A DNA stretch of 64,000 nt from JBGPLJ01 sp035644395 (GTDB lineage Bacteria; Pseudomonadota; Gammaproteobacteria; Steroidobacterales; Steroidobacteraceae), in assembly GCA_035644395.1 (NCBI GenBank), contig DASQOR010000088.1, forward strand, positions 1-64,000, in the 5' to 3' direction. Every line of letters begins with the position of its first letter. Positions within the stretch are counted from its first letter, which is position 1. Under the pieces are notes generated by a model, which was given only the letters and a program-made list of their open reading frames with translations, had not been told where the DNA came from and searched no databases. This document shows, one piece after another, positions 34,006-42,215 of this stretch. The position numbers and the translations under genes are program-made.

Positions 34006-37000
34006 CTACATGTTGCGGCGGTACTGGCCGCCGACTTCGTAGAGGGCGTGGCTGATGCTGCCGAGCGATGCCACCTTCACGGACTCCATCAATTCGCCGA
34101 AGACGTTGCCGCCGGCGGCGGCGACGCGCTGCAGCCGCTCGAGCGCGCTGCTCGCTTCGCCGCGATGCCGGTCGAGGAAGACCCGCACGTTGCGCACCTG
34201 GTCGCGCTTCTCCTCGTCCGTCGAGCGGATGAGTTCCGCGTTGCGCAGTTCTTCCGCCGACCGGTGCGCCGGCAGGAACATGTTCACACCGACGATCGGC
34301 AGCGTGCCGTCGTGCTTCTTCTGCTCGTAGTAGAGGCTCTCTTCCTGGATGCGGCCGCGCTGGTACATCGTCTCCATCGCGCCGAGCACGCCGCCGCGAT
34401 CGGCGATGTGCTCGAATTCCTGGTACACCGCTTCCTCGACGAGATCCGTCAGCTGTTCGATGGCGAACGACCCCTGCCAGGGGTTCTGCGTCTTGTTGAG
34501 GCCGAGCTCGCGGTTGATGACGAGCTGGATCGCCACCGCGCGGCGCACGGACTCTTCCGTCGGCGTCGTGATCGCTTCATCGTAGGCGTTGGTATGCAGT
34601 GAATTGCAGTTGTCGAAGAGCGCGTAGAGCGCCTGCAAGGTCGTGCGGATGTCGTTGAACTGGATTTCGCGCGCGTGCAGCGATCGCCCCGAGGTCTGGA
34701 TGTGATACTTCAACATCTGGCTGCGCGGACCCGCCACGTAGAGATCGCGCATCGCGCGCGCCCAGATGCGCCGCGCGACGCGCCCGATCACCGCGTACTC
34801 CGGATCCATCCCGTTGGAGAAGAAGAAGCTCAGGTTCGGCGCAAAATCATCGATCCGCATGCCGCGCGCGAGGTAGTACTCGACGATCGTGAAGCCGTTC
34901 GCGAGCGTGAAAGCGAGCTGCGTCACCGGGTTCGCACCCGCTTCCGCGATGTGATACCCCGAGATCGAGACGGAATAGAAATTGCGCACGGCCTTGTCGA
35001 TGAAGTACGCCTGCACGTCGCCCATCACGCGCAAGGCAAACTCGGTCGAGAAGATGCAGGTGTTCTGCGCCTGGTCCTCTTTGAGAATATCGGCCTGCAC
35101 CGTGCCGCGCACGAGCGCAAGCGCCTCCGCCCGGATCTTCTCGTAGACGTCCCGCTCGACGAGCTGGTCCCCGGTGATGCCGAGCATCTTCAAGCCGAAG
35201 CCGTCGCTCCCCTCGGGAAGCTTGCCGCTGTAGGTCGGCCGCGGCCGGTCCTTGTAGAGCGCCGCGATCTTCTTCTGCGCTGCCGGCCATTGGCCCGACT
35301 CGATGAGATGACGCTCGATCCGCTGGTCGATCGCCGTATTCATGAACATCGCGAGGATCATCGGCGCCGGCCCGTTGATGGTCATCGAGACGGAGGTGGT
35401 GGGCGCGCACAGGTCGAAGCCCGAATAGAGCTTCTTCATGTCATCGAGCGTGGCGATCGAAACGCCGGAGTTGCCGATGCGCCCGTAGATATCCGGCCGC
35501 TCGTCGGGATCCTCGCCGTAGAGCGTCGTCGAATCGAATGCCGTCGACAGGCGCGTCGCTTCGTGACCGAGGGCGAGATAGTGAAAGCGGCGATTGGTGC
35601 GCTCGGGCGTGCCCTCGCCGGCGAACATGCGGATCGGGTCCTCTTCCTCGCGGCGATACGGATAGACGCCCGCCGTGTAGGGGAAGCCGCCCGGCAGGTT
35701 TTCCGCGAGCAGGAAGGCGAGCGTGTCGCCCCAGTCCCGGAAATGCGGCACGGCGATCTTCGGGATTTTCTGGCGGCTCAAGCTCGTCGTGTAGTTGTCG
35801 CCCGAGAGCTTCTGCCCGCGCACCTGGTAGACGTAGTGTTCGCCGGTCGCCGCCCGCGCGCGCGCCGGCCACTCTTTCAGGAGCGCGATGCCTCCGGCGC
35901 CGATGTCATCGAGCGCCGCGTTGTAGCTACTGCCGAGTGCCGCGACCGAAGCATCGGCCGGCGCGGCGGTGTAGCGTTCGAGTTCAGCGGGCAGGCCCGG
36001 CACCGCGAGTGCGCCGAGTGCGCGATAAAGACCGTGTGCGCGGCTCGCGGCTTCGGAGCGGTGCGCGACCGATTCACGCTGCGCCCGACCATCCTCCGCA
36101 ATCTCCGCGAGATAGCGCACGCGCGCGCCGGGGATGACCGCGTGCCGGCGCGGGAGCTCCGTAACGGCACTCTCCGCGGTCGCCCAGCGATTGCCGGCGC
36201 CCGGCATCGCGTTGATGCGGCGGCAGATCGCGCTGAAAAGGCGATTGACGCCCGCGTCGTTGAACTGGCTCGCGATCGTCGGGTAGACGGGAATCTCGCT
36301 GTCCGCGATCTTCATCTGCTGCGGATGATTGCGCCGCCACTGCTTGCGCACGTCGCGCAATGCGTCCTCGCCGCCGCGCTTCTCGAACTTGTTGAGCGCG
36401 ATGAAGTCCGCGAAATCGAGCATGTCGATCTTCTCGAGCTGGCTCGCGGCGCCGTACTCGCTCGTCATCACGTAGAGCGTGACATCGGCGAGGTCGACGA
36501 TTTCGCTGTCGCTCTGGCCGATGCCCGCGGTCTCGACGACGATGAGATCGAACTGGACGGCGCTGAGGAGCGTGAGCGTCTCGGCGAGAATGGCGCTCGT
36601 CGCGAGATTCTGCCGGCGCGTCGCGAGCGAGCGCATGAAGATGCGCGGGCTCGCGAGGCTGTTCATGCGGATGCGGTCACCGAGCAGCGCCCCGCCGCTG
36701 CGACGGCGCGTCGGATCCATGGCGACAACTGCGATGCGCCGCTCCGGGAACTGACGCAGCAGGCGATTCAGCAATTCATCCGTGAGGCTCGACTTGCCGG
36801 CGCCGCCCGTGCCCGTCACGCCGATCACGGGAACCGCGGGCGACGGCCGCGCAAGTTTCGCGCGCAGTTGCCCGAGATCTCCGGATTCGCCGCCCGCGCC
36901 TTCGAGGAGTGAAATCGCGCGACCGATCAACCGATCATCCGCTGCGGTGGCCGGCAGGCCCTCGACCGCGGGTTTCGGCCGCGAGCGGATGCGGCGGAGC

Positions 37001-37434
37001 ACGTCCTCGATCATGCCGTCGAGGCCGAGGCGCATGCCGTCGTCCGGGCTGTAGATCTTTTCAACGCCGTACGCCTCGAGCGCCTCGATTTCGTCCGGTG
37101 CGATCGTGCCGCCGCCGCCGACGACGACTCGAATGTGCGCGGCATCCTGCTCGCGCAGCATGTCGATCATGTAGCGGAAATATTCGTTGTGGCCGCCCTG
37201 ATAGGAACTGACCGCGATGCCGTCGGCGTCTTCCTGGATCGCCGCGCGCACGATGTCGGCGACGCTGCGGTTGTGGCCGAGGTGGATGACCTCCGCGCCG
37301 TGCGCCTGCAGGATGCGGCGGATGATATTGATCGCGGCGTCGTGGCCGTCGAAGAGCGACGCGGCGCTGATGAATCGCAGGGGCCCACTCGGGTCGGCTT
37401 CGTCCCTGGGCAGCCGTTCGGCAGCAGTGCTCAT
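34006..37434 (-). CDS. icmF: Fused isobutyryl-CoA mutase IcmF
   Basis: About 1142 residues from the ATG at 37434. Domain order is that of IcmF: a B12-binding domain (residues about 18-150, with FDGHDAAINI carrying the Co-ligand His31 and SSYQGGHNEYF), a MeaI/ArgK-type G domain (Walker A GTGGAGKSS near 208-216; VVAMDPTRRR; NKFEKR), and a large mutase barrel (from about 550, with ATTSVSMTINGPAPMILAMF and SGYHIAEAGANP). It interconverts isobutyryl-CoA and n-butyryl-CoA and in some species other branched acyl-CoAs, with its own G-protein chaperone. A thiolase, hydratase and dehydrogenase lie divergently next to it, so it probably works in branched-chain acyl-CoA use. Confidence 0.95.
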   Translation of the reverse strand: MSTAAERLPRDEADPSGPLRFISAASLFDGHDAAINIIRRILQAHGAEVIHLGHNRSVADIVRAAIQEDADGIAVSSYQGGHNEYFRYMIDMLREQDAAHIRVVVGGGGTIAPDEIEALEAYGVEKIYSPDDGMRLGLDGMIEDVLRRIRSRPKPAVEGLPATAADDRLIGRAISLLEGAGGESGDLGQLRAKLARPSPAVPVIGVTGTGGAGKSSLTDELLNRLLRQFPERRIAVVAMDPTRRRSGGALLGDRIRMNSLASPRIFMRSLATRRQNLATSAILAETLTLLSAVQFDLIVVETAGIGQSDSEIVDLADVTLYVMTSEYGAASQLEKIDMLDFADFIALNKFEKRGGEDALRDVRKQWRRNHPQQMKIADSEIPVYPTIASQFNDAGVNRLFSAICRRINAMPGAGNRWATAESAVTELPRRHAVIPGARVRYLAEIAEDGRAQRESVAHRSEAASRAHGLYRALGALAVPGLPAELERYTAAPADASVAALGSSYNAALDDIGAGGIALLKEWPARARAATGEHYVYQVRGQKLSGDNYTTSLSRQKIPKIAVPHFRDWGDTLAFLLAENLPGGFPYTAGVYPYRREEEDPIRMFAGEGTPERTNRRFHYLALGHEATRLSTAFDSTTLYGEDPDERPDIYGRIGNSGVSIATLDDMKKLYSGFDLCAPTTSVSMTINGPAPMILAMFMNTAIDQRIERHLIESGQWPAAQKKIAALYKDRPRPTYSGKLPEGSDGFGLKMLGITGDQLVERDVYEKIRAEALALVRGTVQADILKEDQAQNTCIFSTEFALRVMGDVQAYFIDKAVRNFYSVSISGYHIAEAGANPVTQLAFTLANGFTIVEYYLARGMRIDDFAPNLSFFFSNGMDPEYAVIGRVARRIWARAMRDLYVAGPRSQMLKYHIQTSGRSLHAREIQFNDIRTTLQALYALFDNCNSLHTNAYDEAITTPTEESVRRAVAIQLVINRELGLNKTQNPWQGSFAIEQLTDLVEEAVYQEFEHIADRGGVLGAMETMYQRGRIQEESLYYEQKKHDGTLPIVGVNMFLPAHRSAEELRNAELIRSTDEEKRDQVRNVRVFLDRHRGEASSALERLQRVAAAGGNVFGELMESVKVASLGSISHALYEVGGQYRRNM

Positions 37435-37482
37435 CGGTTGAACCCCGGTCAGGGTGCGTGGCAAGCGGCGCGAATCTTAGCA

Positions 37483-37568
37483 GGGAAATGGGGACATTCC
37501 TGATTTCGTGCCATCCTCGCCGATGTAGCGTATTTCGCGCCGCGAAATCAGGAATGTCCCCATTTCCC
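37483..37568. repeat. Palindromic repeat, family A, long copy
   Basis: The left arm 37483-37508 (GGGAAATGGGGACATTCCTG and on to TTCG) is matched by a right arm 37541-37568 that is its reverse complement with small differences near the tip. The arms are separated by about 32 bp. It lies upstream of icmF and of the divergent thiolase gene, 48 bp before the icmF start, unlike the other copies, which sit at gene ends. It shares the GGGGACATTCCTGA arm with 19630-19686. Confidence 0.85.
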
Positions 37569-37636
37569 CTATAATTCCGCACATGCACATGGATTGCAGA
37601 CACCGATAGGTTTCGTGCCCGTTTTTCCCATACCGG

Positions 37637-37642
37637 TATAAT
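37637..37642 (+). promoter_or_regulatory. Probable -10 box of the thiolase operon
   Basis: A perfect TATAAT lies 31 bp before the thiolase ATG, with a GGAG ribosome-binding site following. No good -35 hexamer is seen at 16-18 bp upstream, so the promoter may need an activator. A second TATAAT at 37570-37575 directly abuts the palindromic repeat and is a weaker candidate. Confidence 0.5.
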
Positions 37643-37672
37643 CCGCGCCCCGATTTTTCGGAGCAGCGAGCC

Positions 37673-38854
37673 ATGTCGACCGACGCCGTATTCATCCTCG
37701 CCGCACGCCGCACGCCGATCGGTGCATTTCAGGGCGTGTTGAGCGCCGTCACGGCGCCGCAGCTCGGCGCGGCCGCCGCAGCCGCCGCCATCGCCGACTC
37801 CGGCGTGAAGTCCGCGGACATCCAGGAAGTCATTTTCGGCTGCGTGCTGCCTGCCGGACTCGGCCAAGCGCCGGCGCGGCAGGCTGCGCTCGGCGCGGGC
37901 GTACCGACGGGCACGCCAACGACCACGGTCAACAAGATGTGCGGCTCCGGCCTCAAGGCAATCATGATGGCCGCCGATCAGCTGCGGACCGGCGACATCG
38001 ACATTGCGCTTGCAGGCGGGCTCGAGTCGATGACGAACGCTCCTTATCTATTGCCGAAGGCGCGCGGCGGCTACCGCATGGGCCCCGGGGAGATTCTCGA
38101 TCACCTGTTCACCGACGGCCTGCAGAGCCCCTGGGATGGGCAGTTGATGGGCACGTTCGCCGAAGCGACCGCGGAGAAATACGGCTTCTCGCGCGCCGAC
38201 CAGGATGCGTTCGCCGGCGAATCGGTGAAGCGCGCGCTGCAGGCGGTCGAGGGCGGTGCGTTCGCTCGCGAGATCGCGCCGGTCACGGTGAAATCACGCA
38301 AGGGTGAGACCGTCGTCGGTCGCGACGAGACTCCCTTCACCTGCGACATTGCGAAGATTCCGACGCTGAAGCCCGCGTTCAAGAAGGACGGCACAGTCAC
38401 CGCGGCGAGCTCGTCTTCGATCTCCGACGGCGCGGCGGCTCTCGTGCTTGCGAGTGCGGCGACCGTGAAATCCCGTGGGCTGAAGCCGCTGGCGCGCGTC
38501 GTCGCTTACGGCAGCTTCGCGCAGGAACCTGCCTGGTTCACCACGGCGCCGGTCGGCGCCATCCGCAAGGTGCTCGAGCAAGCCGGCTGGCGCGCGAACG
38601 AAGTCGATCTCTACGAAGTGAACGAAGCGTTCGCCTGCGTCACGATGGCCGCGATGAAGGACATCGGCATCGACCACGCGCGCCTCAACGTAAATGGCGG
38701 CGCCTGTGCGCTCGGGCATCCGATCGGCGCGACCGGCGCGAGAATCACCACGACCCTGGTGCACGCGCTCAAGGCACGCGGGCTCAAGCGCGGCATCGCC
38801 TCGCTCTGCATCGGCGGCGGCGAAGCGACTGCCCTTGCGGTCGAAATGGTCTGA
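37673..38854 (+). CDS. Acetyl-CoA C-acetyltransferase (thiolase)
   Basis: 393 residues. The acyl-accepting Cys90 is in NKMCGSGLKA; the other catalytic groups are in YEVNEAFA, GGACALGHPIGATG (His) and SLCIGGGEA (general base Cys). This is the biosynthetic/degradative thiolase II pattern. It cleaves or forms acetoacetyl-CoA or 2-methylacetoacetyl-CoA. It heads an operon with an enoyl-CoA hydratase (6 bp gap) and an SDR (1 bp gap); that trio matches the last three steps of isoleucine catabolism, which would yield acetyl-CoA and propionyl-CoA. Confidence 0.92.
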   Translation: MSTDAVFILAARRTPIGAFQGVLSAVTAPQLGAAAAAAAIADSGVKSADIQEVIFGCVLPAGLGQAPARQAALGAGVPTGTPTTTVNKMCGSGLKAIMMAADQLRTGDIDIALAGGLESMTNAPYLLPKARGGYRMGPGEILDHLFTDGLQSPWDGQLMGTFAEATAEKYGFSRADQDAFAGESVKRALQAVEGGAFAREIAPVTVKSRKGETVVGRDETPFTCDIAKIPTLKPAFKKDGTVTAASSSSISDGAAALVLASAATVKSRGLKPLARVVAYGSFAQEPAWFTTAPVGAIRKVLEQAGWRANEVDLYEVNEAFACVTMAAMKDIGIDHARLNVNGGACALGHPIGATGARITTTLVHALKARGLKRGIASLCIGGGEATALAVEMV

Positions 38855-38860
38855 CGCGAC

Positions 38861-39664
38861 ATGAGCACCGCCGCCCCGGTTCAGCTTGCGATCGATGCAC
38901 ACGGCATTGCGCGCGTCACGCTCGATCGGGCCGACAAGCACAATGCCTTCGATGCCGAAACCGTTGCGCGCCTGCGCGAGGTTTTTGTCGGCCTTGCGCG
39001 CAATGCGAGCGCACGGGTCGTCGTGCTCCAGGGCGCCGGCCCGACGTTTTGCGCGGGCGCCGATCTCGACTGGATGAGAAAAATGGCGGCGCTCGATTCC
39101 TCGGCCAATTTCGCCGACGCGCGCGCCCTCACGGAAATGCTCGCCGCCCTTGACCGCCTGCCGAAACCCACGATCGCACGGGTACAGGGTCCGGCCTATG
39201 GCGGCGGCGTCGGGCTCATCGCCTGCTGCGACATTGCGATCGGTGTGACCACGGCGCGCTTCGCGCTGACCGAAGTGCGGCTTGGCGTCGTCCCGGCAGC
39301 GATTTCTCCTTATGTGATTGCCGCGATCGGAACGCGTCTCGCACGACGTTACCTGCTGACCGCCGAGACCCTGAGCGCCGCGGTGGCGCTCGAGGCGCGG
39401 CTCCTGCACGAAGTCTGCGAGCCCGCGAAGCTCGATGAGGCCGTGTCCGAGCAAATCGAACTGCTGCTGAAGGCGGGTCCCGAGGCGCTGCGCGAGTGCA
39501 AGGAGCTCATTCGCGAAGTGCATGCCGCGCGCGGCACGAACGACGAACTGCGCGCGAGCACGGCCCATCGGCTGGCCCGTCTGCGCATGAGCGAAGAAGG
39601 ACGCGAAGGCATGAATGCGTTCCTCGAGAAGCGGCCCCCCTCGTGGTCGAAGAAGGACGGCTGA
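38861..39664 (+). CDS. Enoyl-CoA hydratase/isomerase family protein
   Basis: 267 residues. Crotonase-fold features are the oxyanion-hole segments FCAGADLDWMRKM and PAYGGGVGLIACCDIAI. The stretch ADLDWM is characteristic of methylglutaconyl-CoA hydratase-like members (LiuC/AtuE group), so leucine or isoleucine catabolism is likely, but the exact substrate cannot be read. It is translated from an ATG 6 bp after the thiolase stop and is followed immediately by the SDR. Confidence 0.88.
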   Translation: MSTAAPVQLAIDAHGIARVTLDRADKHNAFDAETVARLREVFVGLARNASARVVVLQGAGPTFCAGADLDWMRKMAALDSSANFADARALTEMLAALDRLPKPTIARVQGPAYGGGVGLIACCDIAIGVTTARFALTEVRLGVVPAAISPYVIAAIGTRLARRYLLTAETLSAAVALEARLLHEVCEPAKLDEAVSEQIELLLKAGPEALRECKELIREVHAARGTNDELRASTAHRLARLRMSEEGREGMNAFLEKRPPSWSKKDG

Positions 39665-39665
39665 G

Positions 39666-40433
39666 ATGCAATGGAGCGAAGCAAAGGCGATTGTTACCGG
39701 CGGCGCATCCGGCCTCGGGCTCGCGGTGGTCGAACGCATCGTGGCAGCCGGCGGCGGCGCGGCGATCCTCGACCTGCAGGACGCGCCCGGCCAGGCGGCA
39801 GCCGCGCGGCTGGGCGCGACGGTCGCCTACGTTCACTGTGACGTGACGAACGAAAACGAAGTGAAGTCCGCGGTCACCGCGGCGCTCGGGCAGCTCGGCG
39901 GGCTCAATCTCGTCGTGAATTGCGCGGGCGTCATCGGCGCGGGACGGGCGGTCGGCCGCGAAGGGCCGATGCCGGGCGAACTCTTCGTCAAGACCGTCCA
40001 CATTAATCTCATCGGCACGTTCTTCGTCGACAAGACGGCGGCCGCGCTGATGCAGAAGAACCCGCCGTCCGCCGACGGCGAACGCGGTCTCCTTATTCAT
40101 ACCTCGTCGGTGGCGGCCTTCGAAGGCCAGATCGGCCAGGTCGCCTATTCGGCGACGAAAGCCGGCGTAATGGGCATGGTGCTGCCGCTCGCGCGCGAGT
40201 TCGCGCAGTTCGGCATCCGCGTGATGGCGATCGCGCCCGGCATCTTCATGACGCCGATGGCCTCCGCCATGAAGCCCGACGTGCAAGCCTCGCTCGCCGC
40301 ACAGGTGCCCTTCCCATCGCGCTTCGGCAAGCCCGAGGAATACGCATTGCTCGTGCAATCGATCTTCGAGAATCCGATGTTGAACGGCGAAACAATCCGC
40401 CTCGACGGCGCGATCCGCATGCAGCCGAAGTGA
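39666..40433 (+). CDS. SDR-family 3-hydroxyacyl-CoA dehydrogenase
   Basis: About 255 residues from an ATG 1 bp after the hydratase stop. The NAD-binding TGGASGLG is at 11-18, NCAGVIG at about 85-91, and the catalytic Ser near 147-148 with Tyr161 and Lys165 (YSATK). The insertion and C-terminal form (GKPEEYALLVQSIFENPMLN) resemble the HSD17B10-type 2-methyl-3-hydroxybutyryl-CoA dehydrogenases. In this operon it would supply the thiolase with its 3-ketoacyl-CoA. The TGA stop is the first triplet of the palindromic repeat. Confidence 0.88.
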   Translation: MQWSEAKAIVTGGASGLGLAVVERIVAAGGGAAILDLQDAPGQAAAARLGATVAYVHCDVTNENEVKSAVTAALGQLGGLNLVVNCAGVIGAGRAVGREGPMPGELFVKTVHINLIGTFFVDKTAAALMQKNPPSADGERGLLIHTSSVAAFEGQIGQVAYSATKAGVMGMVLPLAREFAQFGIRVMAIAPGIFMTPMASAMKPDVQASLAAQVPFPSRFGKPEEYALLVQSIFENPMLNGETIRLDGAIRMQPK

Positions 40434-40517
40434 GAAAAAGGGGACAGATTTATTTTCTTGAATATCTGCGCATCCCCACCAGATACGCAAGAAAATAAAT
40501 CTGTCCCCTTTTTCTCA
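40431..40517. repeat. Palindromic repeat, family B, copy 2
   Basis: Arms of 30 bp at 40431-40460 and 40488-40517 are perfect reverse complements containing the GGGGACAGATTTATTTTC core. The 27 bp spacer has an inner stem TATCTG/CAGATA. The first three bases of the left arm are the TGA stop of the SDR gene, and the last three bases of the right arm, read on the other strand, are the TGA stop of fumarase. The element is a strong hairpin in either direction and may terminate both transcripts. Confidence 0.92.
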
Positions 40518-42044
40518 GGCGACTCGCACCGGTATTTTCAGGGTGCGGATTTTCTCGCTCCATTCCTTCGGAGCCTGGTCGTGCACCGAGTTGCCGGCGC
40601 TGTCGACGGCGACCGTGACCGGCATGTCCTTCACGTCGAATTCGTAGATCGCTTCCATGCCGAGGTCCTCGAACGCGACGACGCGCGAGGAGCGGATCGC
40701 CTTCGAGACGAGATAGGCCGCGCCGCCGATGGCCATCAGGTATGCGGCCTTGTGCTTCGCGATCGAAGCGACCGCCGCGGGCCCGCGCTCGGCCTTGCCG
40801 ATCATGCCAAGGAGACCGGTCCTCTCGAGCAGCACGTCGGTGAACTTGTCCATGCGCGTCGCCGTCGTCGGTCCCGCAGGGCCGACCACTTCGTTGCGCA
40901 CCGGATCGACCGGGCCGACGTAGTAGATGACGCGATTCAGGAAATCGACGCCCGCCGGCAAGCCCTTGCCGCTCGCGAAGAGGTCGGCCATCCGCTTGTG
41001 CGCAGCGTCGCGGCCCGTGAGCATTTTCCCCGTCAGCAGCAGGGTCTCGCCCGGCTTCCAGGTCAGCACCTCGGCGCGCGTCAATGCATCGAGATCGACA
41101 TGGCGCGATGACGGCGACGGACCCCAATGCACATCGGGCCACGCCGACAAGGGCGGCGGATCGAGCGCCGCGGGTCCGCTGCCATCGAGCACGACGTGTG
41201 CGTGGCGCGTGGCGGCGCAATTCGGGATCATCGCAACCGGCTTGCTCGCCGCGTGGGTCGAGTACGTCTGGATCTTGACGTCGAGCACCGTCGTGAGGCC
41301 GCCGAGTCCCTGCGCGCCGATGCCAAGCGCATTCACCTTTTCGAAGAGCTCGATCCGCAATTCCTCGAGCGGGTTCTTCGGGCCGCGCGCGAGCAGTTCG
41401 TGCATGTCGAGCGGTTGCATCAGCGATTCCTTCGCCATGAGCATCGCCTTCTCCGCCGTGCCGCCGACACCGATGCCGAGCATGCCCGGCGGGCACCAGC
41501 CAGCGCCCATCGTCGGCACCGTCTTCAATACCCAGTCGACGAGCGAATCGCTCGGGTTCAGCATGACGAACTGCGACTTGTTCTCCGAGCCGCCGCCCTT
41601 CGCGGCGACCGTGATCTCGACGGTATCGCCCGGGACGATCTCCGTGTGGATGACGGCGGGCGTGTTGTCGCCGGTGTTCTTCCGGTTGAAGAGCGGATCG
41701 AGCACGATGGAGCCGCGCAACCTGTTGTCGGGGTCAAGATACGCCCGGCGCACGCCCTCGTTCACCATGTCGGCGACGCTCAGCTTCGCGTCCCAGCGCA
41801 CGTTCATGCCGACCTTGAGGAAAACGTTCACGATCCCCGTGTCCTGGCAGATCGGGCGCTTGCCCTCCGCGCACAGGCGCGAGTTCGTGAGGATCTGTGC
41901 GATCGCGTCCTTCGCCGCCGGCGACTGTTCGCGCTCGTACGCGCGCGCGAGGTGCTCGATGTAGTCGACCGGGTGGTAATACGAGATGAACTGCAAGGCG
42001 TCGGCGACGCTCGTGACGAAGTCTTCCTGCTTGATCGTGCTCAT
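40515..42044 (-). CDS. fumA: Class I (iron-sulfur) fumarate hydratase
   Basis: 509 residues, the usual length of the single-chain class I enzyme. The N-terminal alpha domain contains RPICQDTGIVNVF, GGGSENKSQF and PPGMLGIGVGGTAEKAM; candidate [4Fe-4S] ligands are the Cys residues in QDTG, GWCPPG and PNCAATRHAH. The C-terminal beta domain has GPAGPTTATRMDKFT and a flavodoxin-like end. It interconverts fumarate and malate in the TCA cycle and is oxygen-sensitive. It converges with the SDR gene on the palindrome that supplies its stop. Confidence 0.95.
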   Translation of the reverse strand: MSTIKQEDFVTSVADALQFISYYHPVDYIEHLARAYEREQSPAAKDAIAQILTNSRLCAEGKRPICQDTGIVNVFLKVGMNVRWDAKLSVADMVNEGVRRAYLDPDNRLRGSIVLDPLFNRKNTGDNTPAVIHTEIVPGDTVEITVAAKGGGSENKSQFVMLNPSDSLVDWVLKTVPTMGAGWCPPGMLGIGVGGTAEKAMLMAKESLMQPLDMHELLARGPKNPLEELRIELFEKVNALGIGAQGLGGLTTVLDVKIQTYSTHAASKPVAMIPNCAATRHAHVVLDGSGPAALDPPPLSAWPDVHWGPSPSSRHVDLDALTRAEVLTWKPGETLLLTGKMLTGRDAAHKRMADLFASGKGLPAGVDFLNRVIYYVGPVDPVRNEVVGPAGPTTATRMDKFTDVLLERTGLLGMIGKAERGPAAVASIAKHKAAYLMAIGGAAYLVSKAIRSSRVVAFEDLGMEAIYEFDVKDMPVTVAVDSAGNSVHDQAPKEWSEKIRTLKIPVRVA

Positions 42045-42215
42045 GACACCAATCCTGGGGCGGATCGCGGGCGGGCCGCTAACCTAACAGCTCGCGCGCA
42101 TGGCGACAAAGGAAGGCGCTGATGTCGGGAAGCCCTTTCGGGACCGACCGGCGCCCCGCACTATCCGATGTGTTAGATTTTCGGCCCGCCCACTTTGCTG
42201 CGAGCGATCCGCCCG

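Noticed and set aside
34006..37434. Separate methylmalonyl-CoA mutase, MeaB-type GTPase and B12 subunit genes
   Set aside because: One uninterrupted frame holds all three domains in the order known for IcmF, so no split or frameshift is involved.
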